A stretch of 64,000 nt of DNA from Caulobacteraceae bacterium UBA3198 (GTDB lineage Bacteria > Pseudomonadota > Alphaproteobacteria > Caulobacterales > Caulobacteraceae), in the NCBI GenBank assembly GCA_002363865.1, contig DEWY01000006.1, positions 496,001-560,000 of the forward strand. The letters are read 5' to 3'. The translations under genes and the position numbers were made by a program. The notes under the pieces are model-generated. The model did no database searches. It saw nothing but the letters and a program-made list of their open reading frames with translations, and had not been told where the DNA came from. How positions within the stretch are numbered: the first letter of the stretch is position 1; each line of letters opens with the position of its first letter. This document shows positions 8,219-17,260 of the stretch, in pieces.

Positions 8219-8223
8219 GGTCC

Positions 8224-10146
8224 CTACAGCTCTCCCACGGCCGGCGCGGGGGCCGTAGGTCCTAGCTGCGCAAGGAACCTACTTGCCCTGAGGACCGCCA
8301 CATTGCCTTGGGTAGACACTGCGGCGATTTGGCTCCGGAACGCTTCAGCAGCGGGCATCCTCATGGGATAGGTGATCGCAAGGTAGCCCGGGCGCCCAGC
8401 CTCCGGTGATGCCTTCACCCTCGTTAGCCCAACGTAGAATAGGCGACGATCCTCTTCGAGCTTGGCCCGGACGATGTCCTGGGGCGTGCCCGCTTCTGGG
8501 CGCGAAGGAATGAGGCCTTCGACACACCCGACGATGAACACGTAGCGAGAACTCAGGCCCTTACTCTTGTGGAGGCTCATCACGCGAACTTCGGCTACCT
8601 CCAGGGGCACCTCAGGCGCGGTGATGGCATCGTACAGTCCGTCGAAGAGCTGACCGACATCTTCAGCCTCCTCGCGGCAAGCGGTTACGGCCTCATGCAG
8701 CAACGAGACCGCTTCGGGATCGGGAAGCCAGGCCGCGATGAATGCATCGAGCCCTTCCGCTTGGCTCAAGCCATCTAGCTCATGGACGATCTCGTTGAAG
8801 CGCGCGACCAGGCTTGCAGTATGCGGGATGCTGAGAGTGCCACTCGCGAGCTGCGTCATGGTCTCCCACGGAGAGAGCCCGGATTGGCGCATGTGAGCCA
8901 TGACCCGCCCGTAAGCTGGGGCGTGCCAACGATTGTGGTTGCAGCCAAGCAGCCACCGGAGCGACACGCGATCCTCTTGGTCGAGGAACAGCTTGAAAAC
9001 GGCAAACCGCTCCTGCGCTGCCTCAGTCTCTAGAGCGGACTCCTCATAGTAGGACTTACAAGGAACCCCAGCGTCGCGGAGCCGGTGAAATACGGGCGTC
9101 CCGAACGCCGCGCGTTGCGCGAGCACGATGATGTCACCCGGAGCGACCCCATCCTCGATCAACTGGGCGATCTTTGCTGCGACAGCGGCGGCCTCGTCGT
9201 CGGCAGTCTGGAATTGCCTGATAACGACCTGTCCCACGCCATTCTCGGGCCGCTCTGCCATCTGGCGCGGTAGTCGGTCCTGATTGAAGCCGATTAGGGA
9301 ATTGGCCATCTGAACGATGGTCGTCGGACAACGGCGACATTCGCCAATCTCGTGATCTTCGGCATTGTGGACCTGAGCCCACTCGCGAACCCCAGCAGGG
9401 TGAGCATGCTTGAAGCTGTAAATTGACTGATCGTCGTCGCCGATGACGCACACGGCGCCTGCTTCGCCAAGAAGCGCCAGGGCCTCCTGTTCGACGCGGT
9501 TCAGGTCTTGGTACTCATCGATCAGGATGTGTCGAAACTCGCCCCTCTCCGGGGCGCCCGGATTGTCCCGAAGGTACTGATAGAGGTGGGGGATGACCTC
9601 CCCAATGTGCATCGCCTGGTGGAGAACCAGCCAGTCGGTCAATTCATCTGCGAATGCCTGCTCAGCGGCGGTGGCTGCATACCCTGGGACCTCGTGCTGA
9701 AGCCTAGACCACGCCGCAACATAGGCACCGATAAGCTTCCTCCGCTCGTGTTTCGTGCCGTACGCTGGGTTGAGGTCCTCTAGTAAGGGGTTCAACTCAA
9801 ACCCGTTAAGCGGCCTTGGCGTGCGGCCCAGCGTCTCCATGACGTGGTTGCGCATCAGAATTTCCATGGCCAAGCTATGCAGCGTGCGACCGTTAAGGTC
9901 TTCCGCGTTCGGTACTTCGAGCGAGACCAATTCGCGGTGCAAATCTTCCGCTGCCACCCTCGTGAACGTTACCGCGAGCACCTGCCCGGCACTTAGGCTT
10001 CCGTCCTCGAGCAGCCGCGCGACCCGACGCTTCATCGCGAACGATTTTCCAGCACCAGGACCTGCAAGGACGCGGATGCGCAGCTCCTGGGACGCGGCAA
10101 TCTGATATGCAGTAGACCCCGGATCGAGACCGTCATTCCAAGGCAT
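8224..10146 (-). CDS. UvrD/Rep-family superfamily 1 DNA helicase
   Basis: A 640-residue ATP-dependent helicase of the UvrD/Rep type. Motif I (Walker A) is GPGAGKS at 29-35, the Q-motif region precedes it (GSTAYQIAASQE), motif Ia reads AVTFTRVAAEDL, motif II is IDEYQDLN near residue 215, motif III is GDDDQSIYSFKHA, motif V is VMSLHKSKGLSSRYVFI and motif VI is RRLFYVGLTR. It is shorter than chromosomal UvrD and lacks a recognisable nuclease domain. The gene uses noticeably more A/T than its neighbours and stands alone between an inverted repeat and a tRNA gene, which suggests transfer. UvrD-like proteins occur in defence systems such as Gabija (GajB), but no partner nuclease is adjacent. The ATG at 10146 gives the usual short N-terminus. 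Confidence 0.92.
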   Translation of the reverse strand: MPWNDGLDPGSTAYQIAASQELRIRVLAGPGAGKSFAMKRRVARLLEDGSLSAGQVLAVTFTRVAAEDLHRELVSLEVPNAEDLNGRTLHSLAMEILMRNHVMETLGRTPRPLNGFELNPLLEDLNPAYGTKHERRKLIGAYVAAWSRLQHEVPGYAATAAEQAFADELTDWLVLHQAMHIGEVIPHLYQYLRDNPGAPERGEFRHILIDEYQDLNRVEQEALALLGEAGAVCVIGDDDQSIYSFKHAHPAGVREWAQVHNAEDHEIGECRRCPTTIVQMANSLIGFNQDRLPRQMAERPENGVGQVVIRQFQTADDEAAAVAAKIAQLIEDGVAPGDIIVLAQRAAFGTPVFHRLRDAGVPCKSYYEESALETEAAQERFAVFKLFLDQEDRVSLRWLLGCNHNRWHAPAYGRVMAHMRQSGLSPWETMTQLASGTLSIPHTASLVARFNEIVHELDGLSQAEGLDAFIAAWLPDPEAVSLLHEAVTACREEAEDVGQLFDGLYDAITAPEVPLEVAEVRVMSLHKSKGLSSRYVFIVGCVEGLIPSRPEAGTPQDIVRAKLEEDRRLFYVGLTRVKASPEAGRPGYLAITYPMRMPAAEAFRSQIAAVSTQGNVAVLRASRFLAQLGPTAPAPAVGEL

Positions 10147-10454
10147 CAGCCAACCCCCACCCCAACGTGACGTGGCGCATAGCATCGCCGACATCCTATG
10201 CGCGAAACAAGGGGCAAGCTCGGCTGAACGCCTCGTCCCACCCTTGCTACGGGGTGCTACGCCTTACCGTTCTCCAGCGCTCGCAGATTGTGCGAACCGT
10301 TGGAGCAAATGCGGCTGCTGCCGCTTCGCCCCCAACGGTCGAACCCGGACCATCTTGGCCTGACGCGGATCATGTTGATGGCGTGACACAACTTGTGACA
10401 CAACACGACCAAGCGCCAAGAAAAGCGATTGAATTAACAGCCTTTTTCGGCTCG
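10147..10454. other. Non-coding gap between helicase gene and tRNA-Ser
   Basis: A stretch of 308 bp with no convincing gene; short frames exist on both strands but overlap the tRNA or lack ribosome sites. Its composition is less GC-rich than the surroundings. It contains a tandem palindromic repeat (10383-10404) and, just beyond the tRNA 3' end, a weak AGCC...GGCT hairpin. It should hold the helicase promoter. A lost integrase gene is possible but cannot be shown. Confidence 0.5.
10383..10404. repeat. Tandem GTGACACAAC repeat next to tRNA-Ser
   Basis: Two copies of GTGACACAAC, at 10383-10392 and 10395-10404, are spaced by 12 bp. The second lies in an 11-bp perfect palindrome TTGTGACACAA (arms TTGTG and CACAA around one A). 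Such short, phased repeats resemble binding sites for an integrase or regulator. They lie about 50 bp from the 3' end of the tRNA gene, on the side facing the helicase. Confidence 0.55.
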
Positions 10455-10544
<90 letters not shown>

Positions 10545-10636
10545 TAGGGCCAGCAAGGGGGCCTGGGATGAAGCAGGCCCGCTGAGCGAGGCGCGGAACC
10601 TACTCAGGTCGGGCTTGCTCCGCAAGCGGCGGATGT

Positions 10637-12742
10637 TCAGTCCATCAACCGCTGCATCAGATAGACATAGTGCCTAGCCCATCGGGCGGCGTTCAGCTGG
10701 GGATCGGCGTCGTTGGCGTGACCGCCGAAGGTGGGCTCGTAATAGATGACGGGCGCGCCCAGGGCCTCCAGGGCGGCGGCGAATTTCCGCGCATGGCCGG
10801 GATGGACCCGGTCGTCGCGGGTGTTGGTGGTGATGTAGGCCTCCGGGTAGTCGGCTCCCGCCCTCAGGTTTTGATAGGCCGAATAGCGGGCGATGAAGGC
10901 GTAGTCTTCCGCGACTTCCGGATCGCCATATTCCCCGATCCAGGAGGCCCCGGCCGGCAGGCGGTGATAGCGCAGCATGTCGATCAGCGGGCTTTCGATC
11001 ACCACGGCGTTCCACAGCTCCGGATGCTGGGTCATGGACACGCTGGTCAGCACCCCGCCGTTGGAGCGGCCATAGATGCCCAGACGCCGGGGCGAGGTGA
11101 TGCCTCGGGCGGTCAGGTCGCGGGCGACGGCGGCGAAGTCGTCAAAGGCCAGCTGGCGCTTGTCCCGCAGCACCGCCTGGTGCCAGGCCGGGCCGAACTC
11201 GCCGCCGCCGCGGATATTGGCCAGCACGAAGGCGCCGCCCCGGGCGAACCACAGTTTGCCGGCCTCGGGCATGTAGCGGGGCGGCATGGCGATCTCGAAG
11301 CCGCCATAGCCCAGCATCAGGGTGGGGATCTGGCCATCCAGGGGCGCGCCCTTGGGACGGACCACGAAATAGGGGATCTGGGCGCCGTCGCTGGAGGTCG
11401 CCCAGTGCTGCTCCACCAGATGGGTCGAGGCGTCGAACCGGTCAGGCAGGGCGGCCACCTGGCGGGCGCTTAGGCTTGCGGCGTCGGCCAGCCACAGGCT
11501 GGTGGGCGTAAGAAAGCCCTCGATCTTCAGGAACAGCTGATCGCTGGCGCCCGACAGGTCGGTGAGCGAGATGTTGGCGTCGCCGGGCAGGGTGAGGCGG
11601 CTGGAGGTCCAGGCGCCGTCCGCAAAGCGCCAGACGTCCACGGCGCCCTTCACGTCCTCCAAGATGGCGACGACCAGGCGGCTGTCTGTGGCGCCCACCT
11701 GCTTGATGGCCTGGCGGGGGCCCGGCGCAAAGATCAGCTGGGCCTTGGCGCCGGCCGGATCGGACTTCAGCGCTGTGAGATCGAAGGCCACCAGGGCGCC
11801 CTGCGGCAGGTCGCCATGGGCCTCCTGCAGGGAGAACACCACCTGGCCGCTCACATAGGCCTCATACTCGGCCTTTTTCGGCAGGTTCAGGCGGACGGGC
11901 TCAGGCCCGCCCAGCAGCATATAGTCGCTGTCGTAGAAGGTCAGGCCGCGCCGGGCGATCACCGCCTGCGCCCGACCGTCCTCGCCGCGCAGAACCAGGG
12001 GCGAGACCGAGACGTCACTGGGCGCCCCGCGATAGAGCTCGACGGCCGTCCCGTCCCGGGTGAGCGACTTCAGGACATAGGCGTAGCCGGACTCGGTGAC
12101 CTCGCCCGGCGTCCATTCCCGGGCGACCAGCAGGGTGTCGGGGTCGAGCCAGACGGCGCTCTGCTTGCCCTCAGGGGACGTGAAGCCGCCGGAGACAAAG
12201 GTCCGCGTCTTTGTGTCGAACTCGCGGATCTCGACGGCGTCGCCGCCCCCATCTGACAGCTCCACCAGGCAGAGGGTCTGGGCGGGCTTCAGGCAGTCCG
12301 CGCCATGGAAGAACCAGTTGCGGTCCTCGGCCCCCGCCAGGGCGTCCATGTCCAGCACCGGCGTCCAGTCGGGCGCGCCGGCGGCGTAGGCCTCCAGGCT
12401 CGCATGGCGCCACAGACCGTGAGGGTTGGCGTCGTCCTGCCAGAGATTGTCCACCCCGCCGGCCCGGAAACTGGGGGTGGCGATCCGGTCTTCAGCGCTG
12501 AAGATCGCCCGGGCTTCGGCCAGCAGAGCCTCATAGCGGGGATCGCCGTCGAGCCTGACTTGCGCCTTGGCGTTCTGCGCTTCCACCCAGGCCATGGCCC
12601 GGGGACCGTCCACCTCTTCCAGCCACTGGAAGGGATCGGGCGCGCCGGCCCGCGGGGGGCTCACCGGCGGCCCCGCGGTTTGGGCCACGGCGGCGGCGGG
12701 GATCAGAAGGGCGGCGCAGAGCAGGGGAAGCAGGGTGTTCAT
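10637..12742 (-). CDS. Prolyl oligopeptidase family serine peptidase (S9A)
   Basis: A 701-residue exported serine peptidase. Residues 1-20 form a signal peptide (AAAVAQ cleavage). An S9A N-terminal beta-propeller starts at PDPFQWLEEVDGPRAMAWV. The C-terminal alpha/beta-hydrolase domain carries Ser560 in GRSNGG, Asp643/644 in TRDDRVHPGHARKF and His675 in GGHAND. It probably cleaves short proline-containing peptides in the periplasm. The gene is alone on its strand, between tRNA-Ser and the divergent dapF. Confidence 0.93.
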   Translation of the reverse strand: MNTLLPLLCAALLIPAAAVAQTAGPPVSPPRAGAPDPFQWLEEVDGPRAMAWVEAQNAKAQVRLDGDPRYEALLAEARAIFSAEDRIATPSFRAGGVDNLWQDDANPHGLWRHASLEAYAAGAPDWTPVLDMDALAGAEDRNWFFHGADCLKPAQTLCLVELSDGGGDAVEIREFDTKTRTFVSGGFTSPEGKQSAVWLDPDTLLVAREWTPGEVTESGYAYVLKSLTRDGTAVELYRGAPSDVSVSPLVLRGEDGRAQAVIARRGLTFYDSDYMLLGGPEPVRLNLPKKAEYEAYVSGQVVFSLQEAHGDLPQGALVAFDLTALKSDPAGAKAQLIFAPGPRQAIKQVGATDSRLVVAILEDVKGAVDVWRFADGAWTSSRLTLPGDANISLTDLSGASDQLFLKIEGFLTPTSLWLADAASLSARQVAALPDRFDASTHLVEQHWATSSDGAQIPYFVVRPKGAPLDGQIPTLMLGYGGFEIAMPPRYMPEAGKLWFARGGAFVLANIRGGGEFGPAWHQAVLRDKRQLAFDDFAAVARDLTARGITSPRRLGIYGRSNGGVLTSVSMTQHPELWNAVVIESPLIDMLRYHRLPAGASWIGEYGDPEVAEDYAFIARYSAYQNLRAGADYPEAYITTNTRDDRVHPGHARKFAAALEALGAPVIYYEPTFGGHANDADPQLNAARWARHYVYLMQRLMD

Positions 12743-12837
12743 GCCCCTTTCCTAGAACTGGCGGGGCCGATCTGTCTTCCCTCGCCTGCGTCAGGCGGGA
12801 TGATTTGGTCAGGCTTCTGCCCTATATGTCGGCCGCC

Positions 12838-13668
12838 ATGAGCCGTCCGTTCCTGAAGATGAACGGGCTCGGCAACGACTTCGTCGTGGTCGAGGCCCGC
12901 AGCCAACCCTTTGCGCCCAGCGCAGAGGAGGTGCGCGCCATCGCTGACCGCGAGGGCGGGATCGGCTGCGACCAGCTGATCGCCATCGAGCCGGCGGTGG
13001 GCGAGGCCGATGTGCGGGTCCGCTTCTGGAACGCTGATGGCGAAGAGGTCGGCGCCTGCGGCAATGGCTCGCGCTGCGTCGGTTGGCTGGTCATGGAGGC
13101 CTCAGGCCGCGACGCCGCCGTGCTGGAGGTGGGCGGCCGCCTGCTGCGCACCAGCAGGGCTGGCGACCACATGGTCAGCGTCGACATGGGCGAGCCCGGC
13201 CTCGACTGGACCGACATCCCCCTGGACGAGCCCATGGACACCCGCGGCATCGAGCTGCAGGTGGGCCCGATCGACGCGCCCCTGCTGCATACGCCGGGCG
13301 CCGTCTCCATGGGCAATCCGCACGTGGTCTTCTTCGTGGACGATATCGAGACCGCCCCGGTGCGCGAAGTCGGCCCGATGATCGAGCATCACCGGCTGTT
13401 CCCCGAAGGGGTCAATGTGGGCTTCGCCCAGGTCAAGGCGCGCGATCACATCCGCCTGCGGGTCTGGGAGCGCGGGGCGGGCCTTACGAAGGCCTGCGGC
13501 ACCGGCGCCTGCGCGGCGCTGGTGGCCTGCGCCCGGCGGGGGCTCACCGATCGCAAGGCGCGGCTGGAGCTGGACGGCGGCGACCTGACCATCGAGTGGC
13601 GCGAGGCCGACGGCCACGTGATCATGACCGGCCCGGCCAGCCTCGACTTCAGCGGAACCCTGCCGTGA
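12838..13668 (+). CDS. dapF: Diaminopimelate epimerase
   Basis: A 276-residue DapF, which interconverts LL- and meso-diaminopimelate for lysine and peptidoglycan synthesis in the cytoplasm. The two catalytic cysteines are Cys74 (in ACGNGSRC) and Cys220 (in KACGTGACAA), in the two mirrored halves. The typical start FLKMNGLGNDFVVV follows the chosen ATG directly, so the in-frame start 11 codons upstream is not used. The stop overlaps the GTG start of mtaB by 4 bp, so the two are translationally coupled. Confidence 0.97.
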   Translation: MSRPFLKMNGLGNDFVVVEARSQPFAPSAEEVRAIADREGGIGCDQLIAIEPAVGEADVRVRFWNADGEEVGACGNGSRCVGWLVMEASGRDAAVLEVGGRLLRTSRAGDHMVSVDMGEPGLDWTDIPLDEPMDTRGIELQVGPIDAPLLHTPGAVSMGNPHVVFFVDDIETAPVREVGPMIEHHRLFPEGVNVGFAQVKARDHIRLRVWERGAGLTKACGTGACAALVACARRGLTDRKARLELDGGDLTIEWREADGHVIMTGPASLDFSGTLP

Positions 13669-14942
13669 GCGGGGAGACCACGCCCGGCGTGGACATCGTC
13701 ACCTTTGGCTGCCGGCTGAACGCCTATGAGAGCGAGGTCATCCGCGCCCGGGCCGCTGAGGATGGCCTTTCCGACGCCATCGTCTTCAACACCTGCGCGG
13801 TGACCAACGAGGCCGTGCGCCAGGCCCGCCAGGCGATCCGCAAGGCCCGCCGTGAGCGGCCCGGCGCCCGGGTGATCGTCACCGGCTGCGCGGCCCAGAT
13901 CGATCCGGCCGCATTCGCCGCCATGGACGAGGTCGATCTCGTCCTGGGCAATGCGGAGAAGAGCGCGGCCGGCGCCTATCTCGACCGCCCGGCCGAGGGC
14001 CGGGTGCGGGTCAACGACATCATGAGCGTGCGCGAGACCGCCGGCCATCTGATCGATGGCCTGAAGGATCGCGCCCGGGCCTATGTGGAGGTGCAGAACG
14101 GCTGCGACCATCGCTGCACCTTCTGCATCATCCCGTTCGGCCGCGGCAATTCCCGCTCGGCGCCGGCCGGCGAGGTAGTCGAACAGGTCCGCCGCCTGGC
14201 CGCTGAAGGCTATGCCGAGGTGGTGCTGACCGGCGTGGACGTCACCAGCTGGGGCGCCGACCTGCCGGGCCAGCCGAGCCTTGGCCAGCTGGTCGGGCGG
14301 ATCCTGAAGCTGGTTCCGGAACTGCCGCGCCTGCGCCTGTCGTCCATCGATGCGGCCGAGATCGACGATGATCTGCTGGCCTTGTTTGCGGCCGAGCCGC
14401 GGCTGGCGCCCTATCTGCACCTGTCCCTGCAGGCCGGGGACGACATGATCCTCAAGCGGATGAAGCGTCGCCACAGCCGGGCCGACGCCCTGGCCCTGGT
14501 GGCCAAGGTCCGCGCCGTGCGCCCGGACGTGGCCTTTGGCGCCGACCTGATCGCCGGCTTCCCCACCGAGACGGACGAGATGTTCGCCAACACCCTGAAG
14601 CTGGTTGAGGAAGCGGGGCTGTCCTACCTGCACGTCTTCCCGTTCAGCCCCAGGCCCGGCACGCCGGCCGCCCGGATGCCCCAGCTGCCGAAGGCTGTGA
14701 TCAAGGCCCGCGCCGCGGCCCTGCGGGCGGCGGGCGAAGCGGCGCTGACCCGCCACCTTCAGACCCAGGTCGGCCGCACGGTCGAGGCCCTGATCGAGCG
14801 CCCCGGCTTCGCCCGCGCCCCGGACTTCACCGAGATCGTCTTTGAGGGTGAGGCCGTCGTCGGTCAGATTACGCCCTTGCGCATCACCGGCTACGCTGGC
14901 GGCAAGGCCCAGGCGGTCGTTCCCGCCCTGGCGGCGGCGTAA
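13665..14942 (+). CDS. mtaB: tRNA t6A37 methylthiotransferase MtaB
   Basis: A 425-residue radical-SAM methylthiotransferase that converts t6A37 to ms2t6A37 in ANN-decoding tRNAs. The N-terminal UPF0004 domain has Cys16, Cys44 and Cys75 for the auxiliary cluster, and the radical-SAM CxxxCxxC is Cys147, Cys151 and Cys154. The start VDIVTFGCRLNAYES and the HSR-type RMKRRHSRADAL segment match MtaB rather than MiaB or RimO. Translation starts at a GTG that overlaps the dapF TGA (GTGA). Its substrate modification t6A depends on TsaD, encoded at 60.5 kb. Confidence 0.93.
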   Translation: MSGETTPGVDIVTFGCRLNAYESEVIRARAAEDGLSDAIVFNTCAVTNEAVRQARQAIRKARRERPGARVIVTGCAAQIDPAAFAAMDEVDLVLGNAEKSAAGAYLDRPAEGRVRVNDIMSVRETAGHLIDGLKDRARAYVEVQNGCDHRCTFCIIPFGRGNSRSAPAGEVVEQVRRLAAEGYAEVVLTGVDVTSWGADLPGQPSLGQLVGRILKLVPELPRLRLSSIDAAEIDDDLLALFAAEPRLAPYLHLSLQAGDDMILKRMKRRHSRADALALVAKVRAVRPDVAFGADLIAGFPTETDEMFANTLKLVEEAGLSYLHVFPFSPRPGTPAARMPQLPKAVIKARAAALRAAGEAALTRHLQTQVGRTVEALIERPGFARAPDFTEIVFEGEAVVGQITPLRITGYAGGKAQAVVPALAAA

Positions 14943-15093
14943 GGGCCCAAACCCGATCTGCAACCATCTTGCGCCCAACCCCGTTAGGGGCTGGCAGAGG
15001 CTGGAGCTTGGCGCCCCCGGGGACCGCCCGCGACGGGGTTGCGGCGGCGCGTAAGGGCGCCGCGGCGACAGCCGCATCCGCAAGGAGACCCAG

Positions 15094-15555
15094 ATGCAGA
15101 TGTCCTATTGGCGCTTCGCCGCCATGATCGTGACCTCGACCTTGGTGATGTACGGGCTGATGTACCTGAACACCTATGCGATCGAGCACGTGTTCTTCAG
15201 CGAAACCCGCGCCTGGATGGCCCTGCTGATGGGGGCGACCATGGCGGTGATCATGCTCGGATTCATGCTGAGCATGTACAAGAACCGGCTGGTCAACATC
15301 GCGATCTTCGCCGGCGCGGTCCTGGTCTTCGCCGGTTCGCTCTGGCTGGTCCGCGGTCAGGCGACGGTGGACGACACCGACTACATGTCCGCCATGATCC
15401 CGCACCATTCCATCGCCATCATGACCAGCAAGCGCGCGCAGATCACCGACCCCCGGGTTCGCGAGCTGGCCGACGAGATCATCGCGGCGCAGGAGCGGGA
15501 GATCGCCGAGATGCGCGACCTCATCGCCGACCTGGAGGCTCGGGACGGACGATAA
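15094..15555 (+). CDS. DUF305 family membrane protein
   Basis: A 153-residue protein with three membrane helices (about residues 7-28, 42-62 and 68-86) and a C-terminal DUF305 segment containing MIPHHSIAIMTS, then a charged helix with AQEREIAEMRDLI. DUF305 proteins are often near metal-handling genes; the His pair suggests metal contact, but function is unknown. A GAGACC ribosome site lies 7 bases upstream. The 150-bp leader contains a 7-bp GC hairpin (15044-15063). Confidence 0.85.
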   Translation: MQMSYWRFAAMIVTSTLVMYGLMYLNTYAIEHVFFSETRAWMALLMGATMAVIMLGFMLSMYKNRLVNIAIFAGAVLVFAGSLWLVRGQATVDDTDYMSAMIPHHSIAIMTSKRAQITDPRVRELADEIIAAQEREIAEMRDLIADLEARDGR

Positions 15556-15571
15556 TCCGGAACGAGACGCG

Positions 15572-16210
15572 TCAGTCCGACTCATCCGTCGTCGTCCGCC
15601 CCGGGAAGCCGGGCAGGGACCAGCGGAAGAGGATGGCGCCGGCCCGGACCGCCAGGCCGATGGCGAAGCCGGCCAGCGCGGCGGGCATCTGGGGGACGCC
15701 CGCCACGTTCAGGATCACGAAGGCGCCGGCCCCCACCAGGGCGGCGGAGACATAGATCTCGCGCTTGAGCAGCACCGAGGGCTCCTCGGCCAGCACGTCG
15801 CGCAGCACGCCGCCGAAGGTGGCGGTGAGCACCCCCATGACCACGGCCGCGCCGGCCGGGACCCCGAAGGCTAGGGCCTTGGCCGCGCCCACCACGGCGT
15901 AGGCGCACAGGCCCAGCGCATCCAGCCAGGTGAGGATGAACAGCCGCGCCTTGCCGGCCCCGAACAGCCAGACGGCCAGGGCCGCGGCCAGGGGCGCGAT
16001 CAGATACTCCGGCGCGATCACCCAGAAGACCGGGGCGTCGATCAGCAGGTCACGCAGGGTGCCGCCGCCGACGCCGGTGACGGCGGCGAAGAAGGTAAAG
16101 GTGACGATGTCGTGCTTGCGCCGGGCCGCGGCCAAGGCGCCCGAGGCGCCGAAGACGAAGACCGCCGCATAGTCCAGCCAGACAAGGGCCGCGCCCAGGC
16201 CATCTTCCAT
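15572..16210 (-). CDS. TRIC family (UPF0126) membrane protein
   Basis: A 212-residue seven-helix protein of the bacterial trimeric intracellular cation channel family (UPF0126, YadS-like). Both internal repeats are visible: GASGALAAARRKHDIV with VGGGTLRDLLI in the first half, and VVGAAKALAFGVP with ATFGGVLRDVLAEEPSVLL in the second. Family members conduct K+ or act as transporters (some have been linked to glycine). It is divergent from ftsY and converges on the DUF305 gene. Confidence 0.93.
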   Translation of the reverse strand: MEDGLGAALVWLDYAAVFVFGASGALAAARRKHDIVTFTFFAAVTGVGGGTLRDLLIDAPVFWVIAPEYLIAPLAAALAVWLFGAGKARLFILTWLDALGLCAYAVVGAAKALAFGVPAGAAVVMGVLTATFGGVLRDVLAEEPSVLLKREIYVSAALVGAGAFVILNVAGVPQMPAALAGFAIGLAVRAGAILFRWSLPGFPGRTTTDESD

Positions 16211-16324
16211 GATTTGAGCTCCCAGCGGGCGGGTTGGACGGATGCTAGCCCCTGGGCGAGGATCCTGCGAGCGCCCGGTGACTGGTCAGGTGACGGCGGG
16301 CGCCGCCGGCGTTAGAAGCGGCCC

Positions 16325-17260
16325 ATGACGCAGGAAAAACAGGGCTGGCTTCAGCGGCTGACCACCGGCCTCTCGCGCTCGTCGCGGCAGATGTCGGAAA
16401 CCGTGGTGGCGAGCTTCGTCAAGCAGCCCCTCGACCAGGCCAAGCTGGACGAGCTGGAGGAGATGCTGATCGAGGCCGATCTGGGCCCCCATTCGGCCGC
16501 CCGGATCACCGCCCGTTTCGCCGAGACCCGTTTCGGCAAGTCCGCCGACGAGACCGAGATCAAGGAGGCCCTGGCCCAGGCTATCGGCGACGAGCTGGCC
16601 GTCCGCCGCGGGACCTTCGACCCCTTAGGCGGCCCCAAGCCCTATGTGGTGATGTTCATCGGCGTCAACGGCTCGGGCAAGACCACGACGCTGGGCAAGA
16701 TCGCCACAGATCTGACCCGCCAGGGCGCCAAGGTGCTGGTGGCGGCCGGCGACACCTTCCGCGCCGCGGCGGTTGAACAGCTGGCGGTGTGGGCGCAGCG
16801 GGCCGGCGCCGACTTCATGTCGAGGCCCACGGGCTCGGACGCCGCGGGCCTGGCCTATGACGCCCTGGAGCGGGCGCGAGCCGAGAACTACGACGTCCTG
16901 CTGATCGACACCGCCGGCCGCTTGCAGAACAAGCAGGGGCTGATGGACGAGCTCCTGAAGATCAACCGGGTGCTGAAAAAGGTCGATCCCGAGGCCCCGC
17001 ACGAGACCCTGCTGGTGCTGGACGCCACGGTGGGGCGCAATGCGCTCGCCCAGGAGAACATCTTCGGCAACCAGATCGGCGTCTCCGGCATCGTCATGAC
17101 CAAGCTGGACGGCACGGCGCGTGGCGGGGTGCTGGTGCCTGTGGCCCAGGCGTCTGACTCGCCGATCAAGCTGATCGGGGTTGGCGAAGGGGTCGATGAT
17201 CTGCAACCCTTTGAACCCCGGGCCTTTGCGAGGTCCCTGGTCGGACTGGACACCCCATGA
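16325..17260 (+). CDS. ftsY: Signal recognition particle receptor FtsY
   Basis: A 311-residue FtsY, the SRP receptor GTPase that docks ribosome-nascent chains at the inner membrane. The helical N domain is residues 1-95. The G domain has the P-loop GVNGSGKT (113-120), DTFRAAAVEQL, DTAGRLQNK, and TKLDGTARGG. The acidic A domain of the E. coli protein is absent, as is common in alphaproteobacteria. The last bases overlap the yciB start (ATGA), so the pair is coupled. Confidence 0.96.
   Translation: MTQEKQGWLQRLTTGLSRSSRQMSETVVASFVKQPLDQAKLDELEEMLIEADLGPHSAARITARFAETRFGKSADETEIKEALAQAIGDELAVRRGTFDPLGGPKPYVVMFIGVNGSGKTTTLGKIATDLTRQGAKVLVAAGDTFRAAAVEQLAVWAQRAGADFMSRPTGSDAAGLAYDALERARAENYDVLLIDTAGRLQNKQGLMDELLKINRVLKKVDPEAPHETLLVLDATVGRNALAQENIFGNQIGVSGIVMTKLDGTARGGVLVPVAQASDSPIKLIGVGEGVDDLQPFEPRAFARSLVGLDTP

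Larger units (their letters stand above)
7812..8223. other. Gap of about 410 bp without a confident gene
   Basis: Base composition changes in this gap: from about 7840 onward AT-richer words appear (for example AATTGTAACACC), matching the helicase gene that follows. It holds one weak short frame (7979-8119) and a strong inverted repeat (8162-8218). No promoter, tRNA fragment or integrase remnant is evident. It may be the left edge of the accessory segment. Confidence 0.5.

Noticed and set aside
8224..10146. Gabija defence system
   Set aside because: A UvrD-like helicase is present, but no GajA-type ATPase/TOPRIM nuclease lies within reach, so the system cannot be called.
13083..14942. 619-codon frame starting inside dapF and running through mtaB
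   Set aside because: The first 194 codons are out-of-frame dapF; the MtaB N-terminus begins at the GTG overlapping the dapF stop.
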